Positions 23,722 to 31,657 of a DNA stretch of 37,090 bases are shown piece after piece. Numbering within the stretch: the stretch's first letter is position 1; every line of letters starts with the position of its first letter. The notes under the pieces were generated by a model. It searched no databases. It saw nothing but the letters and a program-made list of their open reading frames with translations, and was not told where the DNA came from. Position numbers and translations under genes: made by a program. The stretch comes from Armatimonadota bacterium (lineage in GTDB: Bacteria; Armatimonadota; Fimbriimonadia; Fimbriimonadales; GBS-DC), in the NCBI GenBank assembly GCA_013359125.1, contig JABWCR010000025.1, positions 1 to 37,090 on the forward strand, in the 5' to 3' direction.

Positions 23722-24513
23722 CTACTCGAACGATTCGTCTTTGCTTGGAAACGAGCCCTCGCGCGCAGCCTCGGCATACTCTCGGACCGCGCTCTTCAGC
23801 GCTTCGCCCAACTCGACAAAGCGCCGCGCATGCTTGTACTTGGCAGGCGTGAGGCCCACAATGTCGTGGACGACCTGGATCTGCCCGTCGCAGCCCGGCC
23901 CGGCGCCGATACCAATGGTCGGGATGGCCAGAGCCTTGCTCGCTTCGTTGGCAATCTGCGAGGGTACTAACTCTAGGACGATCGAAAAGCATCCAGCGTC
24001 TTGAAGCGTACGGGCCGATTCGAGCAAGCGTTGACCGTCTTCGCCTCGACCTTGCACCTTGTGTCCGCCCAAGCGATGCACGCTTTGGGGGGTGAAGCCA
24101 AGATGCCCCATCACAGGGATGCCGATATCGACCATTGCTTGGATGGCGGGAATGCAGGCGGCCCCCTCGATTTTGACTCCGTCGGCCCCCGACTTCATGA
24201 GCGCCGCCGCGTTCTGTACGGACTCCCAAACATCTGCCCCATATGACCCGAAAGGCATATCGGCTATCAAAAGCGCGCCCTTGATCGCACGTCGAACCGA
24301 CTGCACCGCGCGAATCATATCGCTCATCTCGACGGGAATGGTCGATTCGTATCCCAGCATCGTGCTGCCCAAAGAATCGCCCACCAGCACGATATCAACG
24401 CCAGCCTGATCGATCCAAAGCGCCATCGAGTAGTCGTAGGCGGTAATCGCGACGATCTTGCGACCGTCCTGTTTCATCCTTTGAACCGTGTGTATGGTGG
24501 CGGATCCCGGCAT
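23722..24513 (-). CDS. panB: 3-methyl-2-oxobutanoate hydroxymethyltransferase
   Basis: 263 aa. First committed step of pantothenate synthesis: transfers a hydroxymethyl group from 5,10-methylene-THF to 2-oxoisovalerate. Family marks: I-T-A-Y-D-Y-S-M-A, V-L-V-G-D-S-L-G (Mg-binding Asp), G-A-D-G-V-K-I-E-G, M-G-H-L-G-F-T-P-Q-S-V-H, I-G-I-G-A-G-P-G-C-D-G-Q-I-Q-V-V-H-D. It is a full-length (beta/alpha)8 enzyme. A TAGAAT lies 10 nt before ATG 24513 and there is no Shine-Dalgarno, so the message may be leaderless. panC is not nearby. Confidence 0.95.
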   Translation of the reverse strand: MPGSATIHTVQRMKQDGRKIVAITAYDYSMALWIDQAGVDIVLVGDSLGSTMLGYESTIPVEMSDMIRAVQSVRRAIKGALLIADMPFGSYGADVWESVQNAAALMKSGADGVKIEGAACIPAIQAMVDIGIPVMGHLGFTPQSVHRLGGHKVQGRGEDGQRLLESARTLQDAGCFSIVLELVPSQIANEASKALAIPTIGIGAGPGCDGQIQVVHDIVGLTPAKYKHARRFVELGEALKSAVREYAEAAREGSFPSKDESFE

Positions 24514-24523
24514 TGCGCCTGAG

Positions 24524-24529
24524 ATTCTA
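24524..24529 (-). promoter_or_regulatory. TAGAAT -10 element for panB
   Basis: TAGAAT preceded by TG on the minus strand, 10 nt before the panB ATG. Consistent with the other short-leader promoters in this window; no strong -35. Confidence 0.4.
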
Positions 24530-24562
24530 CATGATGGGCGCCTAACGAACGGCGATTCGAAG

Positions 24563-24568
24563 TATAAT
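24563..24568 (+). promoter_or_regulatory. TATAAT -10 element for pseudopilin gene
   Basis: Perfect TATAAT 28 nt before ATG 24597, followed by a leader with GAGGAGG. No clear -35. Confidence 0.5.
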
Positions 24569-24596
24569 AATCGATATTGAGGAGGACGTTCGATCC

Positions 24597-25409
24597 ATGA
24601 GAATTCGAGGCGGCTTTACCCTTATTGAGCTTTTGGTGGTTATCGCCATTATCGCGATTTTGGCAGCGATCCTGTTCCCTGTATTCGCGCAGGCTCGCGA
24701 GAAGGCCCGACAGACGATGTGCACGAGCAATTTGAAGCAGATTTCGACCGCGCAGCAGCTCTATGTCCAGGATTACGACGACACGATGAATCCCTGGACG
24801 AACAACTACAACGACTCCGGTCAGCGCTTCGCGCTTCGCCATATGTTTCCCGGCCTCTTGGACCCCTATATCAAGAACGGCGCCAACACGCAGACGGGCC
24901 AGTTGAAGGAAGTCTGGGCCTGTCCGACAGCCAAGGCCGGCCTCAGCATCATCAGCAATTCCTATTGCTATAACTACTGGTCGCTGGGCGGATTGGACAT
25001 GAGCCCAAATCCGGCTGCCCGAAGCGCGGCCTATGGGCCTTTCCAAAGCCCAACTTACAATTCGCCCGCGCCGCTGGCCACAGTCAAGTACCCTTCCGAA
25101 ACGCTTGTCTTTGCCGATGGCGCTCAGCTCTGCAGACCCCCTCAATACAAGATCGCCTTTAACGGCGACGCTTACTATGTGGCAGTATGGGGCGCTCACG
25201 AGCGCGGCAACGGCAACGTCAATACTACGGCTACGACGAACTCTTACATCAAGAGCATGATCAACGGCAAACTGAGCAACGTCGTCTATGCCGACGGCCA
25301 CGCCAAGAGCAGCAATACCAACAAGTGGTACCACCGCGACTACATCTTTGACAACGGCGCATGGCGCGGCGAGGCGGTGGACAATATGTACTGGGCCCGC
25401 GACTGGTAA
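24597..25409 (+). CDS. DUF1559-type pseudopilin-like protein
   Basis: 270 aa. N-terminal type IV pilin signal: R-G-G then F-T-L-I-E (prepilin peptidase cuts after the second Gly), followed by a hydrophobic helix ([18 protein letters not shown]) and [10 protein letters not shown]. The mature domain ends with [10 protein letters not shown], the H-x-D-G-type motif of these proteins. Very abundant in Planctomycetes and Armatimonadota; they are thought to be cell-surface pseudopilins, function mostly unknown. Good GAGGAGG site. Transcribed alone; a hairpin at 25420 follows. Confidence 0.92.
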   Translation: MRIRGGFTLIELLVVIAIIAILAAILFPVFAQAREKARQTMCTSNLKQISTAQQLYVQDYDDTMNPWTNNYNDSGQRFALRHMFPGLLDPYIKNGANTQTGQLKEVWACPTAKAGLSIISNSYCYNYWSLGGLDMSPNPAARSAAYGPFQSPTYNSPAPLATVKYPSETLVFADGAQLCRPPQYKIAFNGDAYYVAVWGAHERGNGNVNTTATTNSYIKSMINGKLSNVVYADGHAKSSNTNKWYHRDYIFDNGAWRGEAVDNMYWARDW

Positions 25410-25419
25410 CGGCATCAAC

Positions 25420-25447
25420 CTCTCGGCGGGCGCTTGTCTGCCGAGAG
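25420..25447 (+). terminator. hairpin after pseudopilin gene
   Basis: CTCTCGGC (25420-25427) and GCCGAGAG (25440-25447) form a perfect 8-bp stem with a 12-nt loop, 10 nt after the stop. No T-run; possible weak terminator. Confidence 0.5.
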
Positions 25448-25453
25448 CCGATG

Positions 25454-25459
25454 TATAAT
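25454..25459 (+). promoter_or_regulatory. TATAAT -10 element before second dockerin-repeat gene
   Basis: Perfect TATAAT 53 nt before ATG 25513; -35 not clear. The leader includes GGAGGA. Confidence 0.5.
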
Positions 25460-25512
25460 CTGAGGGAAGCCCTGAATCTTTTGGGGCAGAATTGAGAAAA
25501 GGAGGAGTTCCT

Positions 25513-26421
25513 ATGCGTGCATTCACGCTTGTTTTGGGCGCGAGCCTTGCGTTTGCGGCCCATTCGCAGTGCATCTTTACCGACTTTGACAGTTTTCCCG
25601 TCTATGGCGGCAACGGCGCTGTGATGTTTAGGCAGCCGAGTTTTAGTGGATCGACCGCTGGCTTTATCGTTACCGATCCGTTCTTCAATCCGACCAATCT
25701 GACGCAGGTTTCTGACCGGCGGGCCTGGAGCGGCAGCAATTCGCTGGAGATGCGATGGCGATGGACGGTTGCCGCCAACGCTTGGTTGCGTTTGACCACG
25801 TTCAACACCCCTAACCTGCCCAACCCGGCCATCAGCGACTTTACAAAGGCCGTGGTGATTTTTATGTACGTGCCGACCGTCAATCCCGATCCGGAGTTCT
25901 TCGGCGCTCCCGTTCCGGATTTGAAGGTAGCTATTGCCGTTCGAGAGACGAATTCGGGAGCCCTGTGCGGCACGAATGGAGGCTCGGCGAACGGGATCGA
26001 GTTTGTACGCGCCGAGCAGGGAGTTTCGCCGCCCGGCGGCAGGGTTATTGGGGCCGACGCCCGAAACCGATGGCTGAAAATCATTTGGCGGCCTTCGACC
26101 GATACGCTCCATGCGTTTGCAGGCGCAACGGCCAATGGCATCCTCGACTTCAACAACGGCACGCTCGAGATGATCGCGTTCTCGCCGGCAACGCCAGGAG
26201 ACGAAGGCCCTTACACGGTTTACATCGACAATCCTGGCGTCTATGACTTGATCGCTGGGGATGTCGATTTGAACGGTTGTGTAGACGATACCGATCTGGC
26301 TCGAGTCCTTGAGGCATTCGGCGCCATCGGCCCGTTCTATCCCGAGGACTTGAACGAGGATGGCACGGTCGACGACGTCGATCTGGCGATCGTACTAGAA
26401 AACTTCGGCGCCGGTTGCTGA
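25513..26421 (+). CDS. secreted protein with C-terminal dockerin-like repeats (unknown function)
   Basis: 302 aa. Signal peptide M-R-A-F-T-L-V-L-G-A-S-L-A-F-A-A-H-S-Q. The body looks like a beta-sandwich/concanavalin-type secreted domain (F-T-D-F-D-S-F-P...W-S-G-S-N-S-L-E-M-R-W), not assigned to a known enzyme. The tail has two repeats: D250-V-D-L-N-G-C256-V-D-D-T-D-L and D279-L-N-E-D-G-T-V-D-D-V-D-L, ending N-F-G-A-G-C302. The pattern D-x-D/N-x-N/D-G-x-V-D-D-x-D-L resembles dockerin calcium loops. GGAGGA before ATG 25513 is better than the upstream TTG 25492. Confidence 0.85.
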   Translation: MRAFTLVLGASLAFAAHSQCIFTDFDSFPVYGGNGAVMFRQPSFSGSTAGFIVTDPFFNPTNLTQVSDRRAWSGSNSLEMRWRWTVAANAWLRLTTFNTPNLPNPAISDFTKAVVIFMYVPTVNPDPEFFGAPVPDLKVAIAVRETNSGALCGTNGGSANGIEFVRAEQGVSPPGGRVIGADARNRWLKIIWRPSTDTLHAFAGATANGILDFNNGTLEMIAFSPATPGDEGPYTVYIDNPGVYDLIAGDVDLNGCVDDTDLARVLEAFGAIGPFYPEDLNEDGTVDDVDLAIVLENFGAGC

Positions 26422-26452
26422 TCAACGGTTGTCGTCTGGTAGAATCAACTCG

Positions 26453-26486
26453 GCGGCCCGGCTTTGTTCAGCCGGGCCGCTTCTTA
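26453..26486 (+). terminator. intrinsic terminator
   Basis: GCGGCCCGGC (26453-26462) and GCCGGGCCGC (26471-26480) form a perfect 10-bp stem with an 8-nt loop, followed by TTCTTAT. It ends the dockerin-repeat gene and lies only 12-18 nt before the next start codon. Confidence 0.82.
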
Positions 26487-26497
26487 TCACAATCATC

Positions 26498-28123
26498 ATG
26501 CGCATTCTCTTAGCCGTCTGTGTTGCGTTTAGCCTGGGCTTTTGCCAAGATTCGACGACCGCCATTGCGCGAAAGCTAGGTTTGCAGGGGCGGGTCATCT
26601 GGGTCGATGCGACGGCCAATATCTCCTGGACCCAGCATCGCGATCGTGTCCGAGATTTTGTGCGAAACTGCCGCGAAGTCGGATTGAACCTGATCATCTT
26701 AGACGTGAAGCCCATCAGCGGGCACGTCATCTACCCTTCTCAATTTGCTCCGAAACTGACCGAATGGCGAGGCGTAACGGCGCCAGTCGACCTCGACATT
26801 TTGGCCATGTTCTTAGAAGAAGCCCATGCGCAGAACATGCCGGTGCACATTGCGCTCAACGTGCTGAGCGAAGGCCATCGAATGTTCTCGGTCGGTCCGG
26901 CATACGATAAACCCGAATGGCAATCCGTTGCTTATACAGGCAAACGGTCTCTCACACTTCCAGGCGGAGCCCGTTTTGACTTAGATCGATTTGAATCGGA
27001 ACCGCCGCCAGATGGCATTTCGGCCTATCTTCGGACGGCCGCGCCTGCGCCCAAAGGCAATGGAGCCAGCCGCGCCTATGCGGTTCTAAGCGATGACTAC
27101 CGCGTTCAAGCCGTTGTAGACGGCGCTTTCATCACGGATCCGATTGCACCGCCGGAAGGCGGCTGGGTGCTGTTGGCCGACGGAAAGGCGGCGGCCACCT
27201 TCGAGCAACTGGCCTCGCTCGGCATTGCCGCTCGCCTGGAAGTCAGCCCGATCTTTAAGCCGATAGCCGATTCGGACACTGAAGGCTTTGCTGTCTTTGT
27301 GAATCCGCTGCTGCCAGAGGTCCGGTCCAGAATCTTGGGCATGATTCGCGAGTTGGTCGAGAACTACCCGATCGACGGCATCGTGATGGATCGATTGCGA
27401 TGGGCGAACATCAATGTCGATTTCAGCGAGACCTCGCGCAGACTGTTCGAGCAGCGATTTGGCACGGACTACCGATTTCCCGAGGACATCATCACCATAC
27501 CGGCTCTGCCAAGGCAGCCGGTGGTGCTGGGCCGCAAGTTTGGACAGTGGGCGCGGTTTCGGTCGGAGGTCATCCGCGATCTGATGTCCGAGATTCGCGC
27601 AACGGTCAAGTCGGTCAAGGACATACCGGTAGGGTCCTATGTGGGCAGTTGGTTCTCGACCTATTACGATGTGGGCGTCAACTGGAGCAGCGACGAAATA
27701 GAACGAGCCTATGGATTTGTAGACGGCGCGTTTCGGTTCAGCTCCTATTTAGGGCGATTGGATTATCTGATGCCCGGATGCTACTATCCCATCGCCTATC
27801 AGGCCGATGCGGCGGCGCAGGACGCCGACGAAAACCGCACGGTCGAAGCGTCGGCCAAGAAGGCGGTCGAATTGGCCGCAAACGACATTTGGGTCTACGC
27901 CAGCATCTACACACAGGATTACCGGGATCGACCAACGGAGTTTGAGAAGGCGATTCGCGCATCCATCCAGAACTCCCACGGGGTGATGATCTTTGACGCC
28001 TCGATGGTGAACGATTGGAATTGGTGGAGCAGCATTCGCAGGTCTCTACAGGGCCCGACGCCCGAGGCGCCGCACGATTTTCCGACCCTGATCGAGTCGA
28101 TCAGGCGGTCGAATCAGAACTGA
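26498..28123 (+). CDS. secreted glycoside-hydrolase-like protein, GHL10 family
   Basis: 541 aa. Signal peptide M-R-I-L-L-A-V-C-V-A-F-S-L-G-F-C-Q. Body is a (beta/alpha)8-type GHL10 (DUF187) domain: G-R-V-I-W-V-D-A-T-A at the first strand, L-I-I-L-D-V-K-P-I-S-G-H-V-I-Y-P-S, Y-P-I-D-G-I-V-M-D-R-L-R-W, and Y-P-I-A-Y-Q near the end. These proteins probably cleave polysaccharides, but substrates are mostly unknown. An insertion at about 150-255 (A-Y-A-V-L-S-D-D-Y-R-V-Q-A-V-V-D) interrupts the barrel. ATG 26498 has no Shine-Dalgarno and follows the terminator directly; no better in-frame start fits the signal peptide. Confidence 0.82.
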   Translation: MRILLAVCVAFSLGFCQDSTTAIARKLGLQGRVIWVDATANISWTQHRDRVRDFVRNCREVGLNLIILDVKPISGHVIYPSQFAPKLTEWRGVTAPVDLDILAMFLEEAHAQNMPVHIALNVLSEGHRMFSVGPAYDKPEWQSVAYTGKRSLTLPGGARFDLDRFESEPPPDGISAYLRTAAPAPKGNGASRAYAVLSDDYRVQAVVDGAFITDPIAPPEGGWVLLADGKAAATFEQLASLGIAARLEVSPIFKPIADSDTEGFAVFVNPLLPEVRSRILGMIRELVENYPIDGIVMDRLRWANINVDFSETSRRLFEQRFGTDYRFPEDIITIPALPRQPVVLGRKFGQWARFRSEVIRDLMSEIRATVKSVKDIPVGSYVGSWFSTYYDVGVNWSSDEIERAYGFVDGAFRFSSYLGRLDYLMPGCYYPIAYQADAAAQDADENRTVEASAKKAVELAANDIWVYASIYTQDYRDRPTEFEKAIRASIQNSHGVMIFDASMVNDWNWWSSIRRSLQGPTPEAPHDFPTLIESIRRSNQN

Positions 28124-29025
28124 CGCTCCGCGGCCTCCTTCAGCAAGTCGAGCGCTCGCTGCATCCCGACCGTGGGCATGAAGCCAGTGCCTTGGCTGGG
28201 CCGAATGCGCCAGCCGTCGTCGCGCCTGACAATCTCGATCCAAACGTGCTGTTGAACGTCGTCCTCGATGACCACCGTGCGGATCATGGCTTTTTCGCGC
28301 GCAGGATCGTAGAGCGTCTCTTTGAACAGGACGGCTATCGACCCTGTTTGGTCGATAGGTGTAAATCTTGCCGGATCGAAACGATGTATCGTATGGCCCT
28401 GCAACGCAATCTCCCTTCGAACGGCTTCCGTTTGGGCGGAAGGAATCGTGATTTTGTAGAAATGGCGGGCGCCTTCGCTCAACCACTTGCGCTCGTACTT
28501 GGTATCGTACCCTGCGGATGTCGTCTTTACGCTGGCTTGAATCGTGCAAGCAACGGCTTGCTCCATGATCCAATCGGCATACTCCTCGCTGTCCGTTACG
28601 ATCGTGGCCTCGCGGCCATTCTTTAGCCGGTTTTGCATCAGCTTGAGAAACGGAGCATCGAAGAGGCGATGTTTTGCGTGTCTTTCCTTAGGCCAGGGAC
28701 AAGGAAAGAGCGATACGATTGCATCGAGAGAGGACGAATCAAATCGATAGGTCAATATCGAACGCGCGTCGCCAAGGCAAACTCGAACGTTAGAAAGACC
28801 CGTTTGAGCAACTCGACGGAGAGCGCGAGCAACGCATTCCCAGTCCATCTCGATGCCGACAAAATCGATCTGCGGATGTGTCGCGGCCTGTTTGACGAGG
28901 TTCTCGCCATGGCCGAATCCTATCTCAAGATGGACTGGCGCCGACCGTCCAAAGATTTGCGCCCAATCGGTGGATTGCGGCCTCCAGACAATCAGGGGTT
29001 TGAGCGAAAGATAGCGCGCCTTCAT
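28114..29025 (-). CDS. trmB: tRNA (guanine-N7-)-methyltransferase with C-terminal extension
   Basis: 303 aa. Residues 1-205 form the TrmB catalytic domain: L-E-I-G-F-G-H-G-E-N (SAM motif), F-V-G-I-E-M-D, F-P-C-P-W-P-K-E-R-H-A-K-H-R-L (family-diagnostic FPDPWPKxRHxKRR variant) and the T-D-x-x-x-Y-A block. It methylates G46 of tRNA. About 90 extra C-terminal residues follow; extensions of this kind are known in Aquifex TrmB. Its TATAAC -10 is 8 nt before the ATG (no Shine-Dalgarno). The 3' end overlaps the GHL10 gene by 10 nt, convergent. Confidence 0.9.
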   Translation of the reverse strand: MKARYLSLKPLIVWRPQSTDWAQIFGRSAPVHLEIGFGHGENLVKQAATHPQIDFVGIEMDWECVARALRRVAQTGLSNVRVCLGDARSILTYRFDSSSLDAIVSLFPCPWPKERHAKHRLFDAPFLKLMQNRLKNGREATIVTDSEEYADWIMEQAVACTIQASVKTTSAGYDTKYERKWLSEGARHFYKITIPSAQTEAVRREIALQGHTIHRFDPARFTPIDQTGSIAVLFKETLYDPAREKAMIRTVVIEDDVQQHVWIEIVRRDDGWRIRPSQGTGFMPTVGMQRALDLLKEAAERQF

Positions 29026-29033
29026 CCTAGCGG

Positions 29034-29039
29034 GTTATA
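29034..29039 (-). promoter_or_regulatory. TATAAC -10 element for trmB
   Basis: TATAAC on the minus strand, 8 nt before the trmB ATG. The divergent gene at 29081 shares this short intergenic space (55 nt). Confidence 0.45.
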
Positions 29040-29080
29040 CCTGAGGTATCCTAAGGCTAATCCCATCAAAGGAGCGGTCT

Positions 29081-29992
29081 ATGAAGCGAATAGTTGGGTT
29101 AACGATTCTATTAGCGGTCTTGACGCCGGTCTTCGCACAACCCGTCGAAAAAATGCCTCCGACTCACGGTCTCACGCGCTTTCAGAGCGATGCTTCGCAT
29201 TCCTTTATCAAGGAGCAAGTCAACTTTGGGCCGCGAGTGCCCGGTACGGCGTCGCATCAAGCATGTCGAGAGTTTCTCAAGCGCGAACTTGCCAAGCATT
29301 GCGATCGCGTCTACGAGCAAGAGTTCACGGTTCTGAATCCCGTCGACAATGTCAGTACGCGGCTTTACAACATCGTAGGCGTTATCAATCCCAGCGCAGA
29401 GAAATCCACGCTGATTGGCGCCCATTACGATACGCAAGCGTTTGCAATCGGAGACAGCAGCGAAGAGAACCGCAAGAAGCCGGTGCCTGGGGCGAACGAT
29501 GGCGCATCGGGGCCGGCGCTGATCATCGAGATGGCTCGCTCGCTCAAGAGCGCCGTGCCGAAAAACGGCTTTGTCTTCGTCCTTTTTGACGGCACGCACG
29601 GACCGGTCGGTCGATTGAACGGGGCCAAGCGCTTCGCCGAGAACCTACCGACGCCTAAGCCGCAGTGGGGCATTATTGTCGACATGGTGGCAGACGAGAC
29701 GCTACAGATCTTTCGAGAAGAGCATTCAGAGACCTTTGCGAAGGAGTTGAACGACCGACTGATCAGCAAAGCGCACGAGATGGAGTACAAGAAGTACTTC
29801 TTCGATCAAGTTCAGCACAAGGTCGAGGCCGAACACGTGCCCCTCAATCAAGCAGGAATCAAGACGATCTATGTGGCCGATCGCGATTATCCGGCATGGC
29901 AGACGTTGCGAGATGCTCCAGGAGCGGTAACCGCGCGCAGTTTGCAAACCGTCGGCGACGTGCTTTTCAACATTTTGTATGAAGAGCGCTAA
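29081..29992 (+). CDS. M28-family (glutaminyl cyclase-like) protein with altered active site
   Basis: 303 aa with signal peptide (M-K-R-I-V-G-L-T-I-L-L-A-V-L-T-P-V-F-A-Q). The fold is that of M28 zinc peptidases/glutaminyl-peptide cyclotransferases: F-G-P-R-V-P-G-T, G-A-H115-Y-D, A-N-D140-G-A-S-G, V-D201-M-V-A-D and A-E-H252. The catalytic/ligand pair normally written F-D-G-E-E is F-D-G-T172-H173 here, so the general-base Glu is gone. The protein may be inactive, binding, or use His as ligand. AAAGGAG 6 nt before the ATG. Its end overlaps the next small gene by 14 nt. Confidence 0.82.
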   Translation: MKRIVGLTILLAVLTPVFAQPVEKMPPTHGLTRFQSDASHSFIKEQVNFGPRVPGTASHQACREFLKRELAKHCDRVYEQEFTVLNPVDNVSTRLYNIVGVINPSAEKSTLIGAHYDTQAFAIGDSSEENRKKPVPGANDGASGPALIIEMARSLKSAVPKNGFVFVLFDGTHGPVGRLNGAKRFAENLPTPKPQWGIIVDMVADETLQIFREEHSETFAKELNDRLISKAHEMEYKKYFFDQVQHKVEAEHVPLNQAGIKTIYVADRDYPAWQTLRDAPGAVTARSLQTVGDVLFNILYEER

Positions 29993-30233
29993 GCCGTGGG
30001 TTGACATTGCAATCGTCTATCGCCTTGGCATTGGGGCGTCCGCGATTTTGCTAACCGTCGGCCTGTTGCAATCTTCAGGCGGCGGTGAGACTATAGCCTG
30101 GGGCCTTTGGACGCTCTTGCTGACGCCTTTGGTCGGACTGGTAGCGCTTGGGTTCGAAAAGTTCGAGTTAAAGCGCATCGGATTCGTAGCGACGACTCTG
30201 GCCGTAATCGGGCTGGGCTATTGGATCGCCTAG
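29979..30233 (+). CDS. small three-TM membrane protein (DUF1634-like?)
   Basis: 84 aa. Hydrophobic segments at about 10-29, 38-57 and 65-83; the central loop contains F-E-K-F-E-L-K-R. The length and layout are like DUF1634 membrane proteins, but I am not certain. ATG 29979 lies within the end of the M28 gene; the 3' end overlaps the FAD oxidase gene by 13 nt, so it is part of the same transcript. Function unknown. Confidence 0.6.
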   Translation: MKSAKPWVDIAIVYRLGIGASAILLTVGLLQSSGGGETIAWGLWTLLLTPLVGLVALGFEKFELKRIGFVATTLAVIGLGYWIA

Positions 30234-31657
30234 CATCGCTGAGAAGCGATCTCGCAGAGATCGTTGGCGAGGACGGCGTACTAACGCACAGCGCCGGATT
30301 GTTGGCATACGACTGCGACGCTTTGACGGTCGAGAGAGCGCTTCCGGCCGCGGTGGTTTTGCCTAAGACGACGGAGCAAGTCGCCGAACTGGTGAGATTC
30401 GCCAATCAAGCGCGAATGCCGTATGTTCCAAGAGGGGCGGGCACTGGGCTGTCGGGCGGCAGTCTGGCTCCGAACGGCGGCCTGATCATTGCGACGACCC
30501 GCATGACTCAAATTATTGAGATCGATGCTCGAAGCCGTCGCATCCATGCGCAGGCAGGCGCGGTCAACGTCGATCTATCAAAAGCCGCCAAGCCGCACTC
30601 GCTCCACTATGCGCCGGATCCGTCCTCCCAAGGCGCCTGCACCATAGGCGGCAACGTCGGCGAGAACTCCGGCGGGCCGCACACGCTCAAGTACGGTGTT
30701 ACGGTCAATCACGTAACCGGTGTTAAGATGGTCTTGCCGGACGGAGAGATTGTCCAGATTGGCGGATGGGAGGACGAGGCGATCGGGCTGGACTTGCTGG
30801 GAGTCATCGTTGGACACGAAGGGACGTTCGGGGTCGTTACGGAGGTCTTTGCCCGGCTGACGCCATTGCCCCAAAGCGTGCGAACGTTTTTGGCCATTTT
30901 CGACACGTTGGAACAGGCAACGGAGACGGTTACGCAAATTATTGGCGCGGGTTTGGTGCCAGCCGCGCTAGAACTGATGGATCGGCTTGCTTTGGAGGCG
31001 GTCGAGGCGGCTTTCAAGTACGGATTCCCTTTGGACGCCGAAGCTGCGCTCTTGATCGAAGTGGACGGTTTGGAGGCTGGCATCGAAAGGCAGGCTTCGT
31101 TGGTTAAGGGCATTTGCGAACGAAGCGGCGCGCGAGAAGTCCGACAGGCAGCGGACGAGTTGGACCGAGCGAGATTGTGGGCTGCCAGGAAGAAGGCGAT
31201 CGGAGCGCTCGGTCGGCTCGCGCCGTCGTGCATCACCCAAGACGGCGTCATTCCACGAGCAAAGTTGCCCAAGGCTCTAAAGGCAGCGGCTGCCATTGCG
31301 CAGAAGCACGACTTAAGGCTCGCGAACGTCTTTCATGCAGGGGACGGCAACCTTCATCCGGTGTTGCTCTTTGACGATTCGGACCCGGATCAAGTTAGGC
31401 GCGTCTTGGCCGCCGGGGACGAGATACTGGAAATGTGCCTGGCCGAGGGCGGCAGTCTGACGGGCGAACACGGAATCGGGGTCGAGAAGCGGAACCTGAT
31501 GGATCGAATGTTTGCCAAAGAGGATCTGGAGGCGATGAGAGTGGTGAAAGACGCTTTCAATCCGGACGACCGGTGCAATCCCGACAAGATGTTCCCCGAT
31601 TCGCGCTTCTGCTACGAAGCGAAGCGCAAACCTCGCAAAGCGGCGTATGGCCTCTAA
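30221..31657 (+). CDS. FAD-linked oxidase, GlcD (glycolate/lactate dehydrogenase) type
   Basis: 478 aa. FAD-binding PCMH domain with P-R-G-A-G-T-G-L-S-G-G, Q-A-G-A-V-N-V-D-L and G-G-N-V-G-E-N-S-G-G-P-H-T-L-K-Y-G-V, then the FAD-oxidase C domain with F-H-A-G-D-G-N-L-H-P (metal/substrate His) and G-E-H-G-I-G-V-E-K-R. Oxidises a 2-hydroxy acid, such as glycolate or D-lactate, passing electrons to a GlcF-like Fe-S protein that is not in the window. I start at TTG 30221 (M-D-R-L-A-S-L-R-S-D-L-A); the earlier TTG 30107 overlaps the whole upstream gene end. No strong Shine-Dalgarno; coupling by overlap is likely. Confidence 0.9.
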   Translation: MDRLASLRSDLAEIVGEDGVLTHSAGLLAYDCDALTVERALPAAVVLPKTTEQVAELVRFANQARMPYVPRGAGTGLSGGSLAPNGGLIIATTRMTQIIEIDARSRRIHAQAGAVNVDLSKAAKPHSLHYAPDPSSQGACTIGGNVGENSGGPHTLKYGVTVNHVTGVKMVLPDGEIVQIGGWEDEAIGLDLLGVIVGHEGTFGVVTEVFARLTPLPQSVRTFLAIFDTLEQATETVTQIIGAGLVPAALELMDRLALEAVEAAFKYGFPLDAEAALLIEVDGLEAGIERQASLVKGICERSGAREVRQAADELDRARLWAARKKAIGALGRLAPSCITQDGVIPRAKLPKALKAAAAIAQKHDLRLANVFHAGDGNLHPVLLFDDSDPDQVRRVLAAGDEILEMCLAEGGSLTGEHGIGVEKRNLMDRMFAKEDLEAMRVVKDAFNPDDRCNPDKMFPDSRFCYEAKRKPRKAAYGL

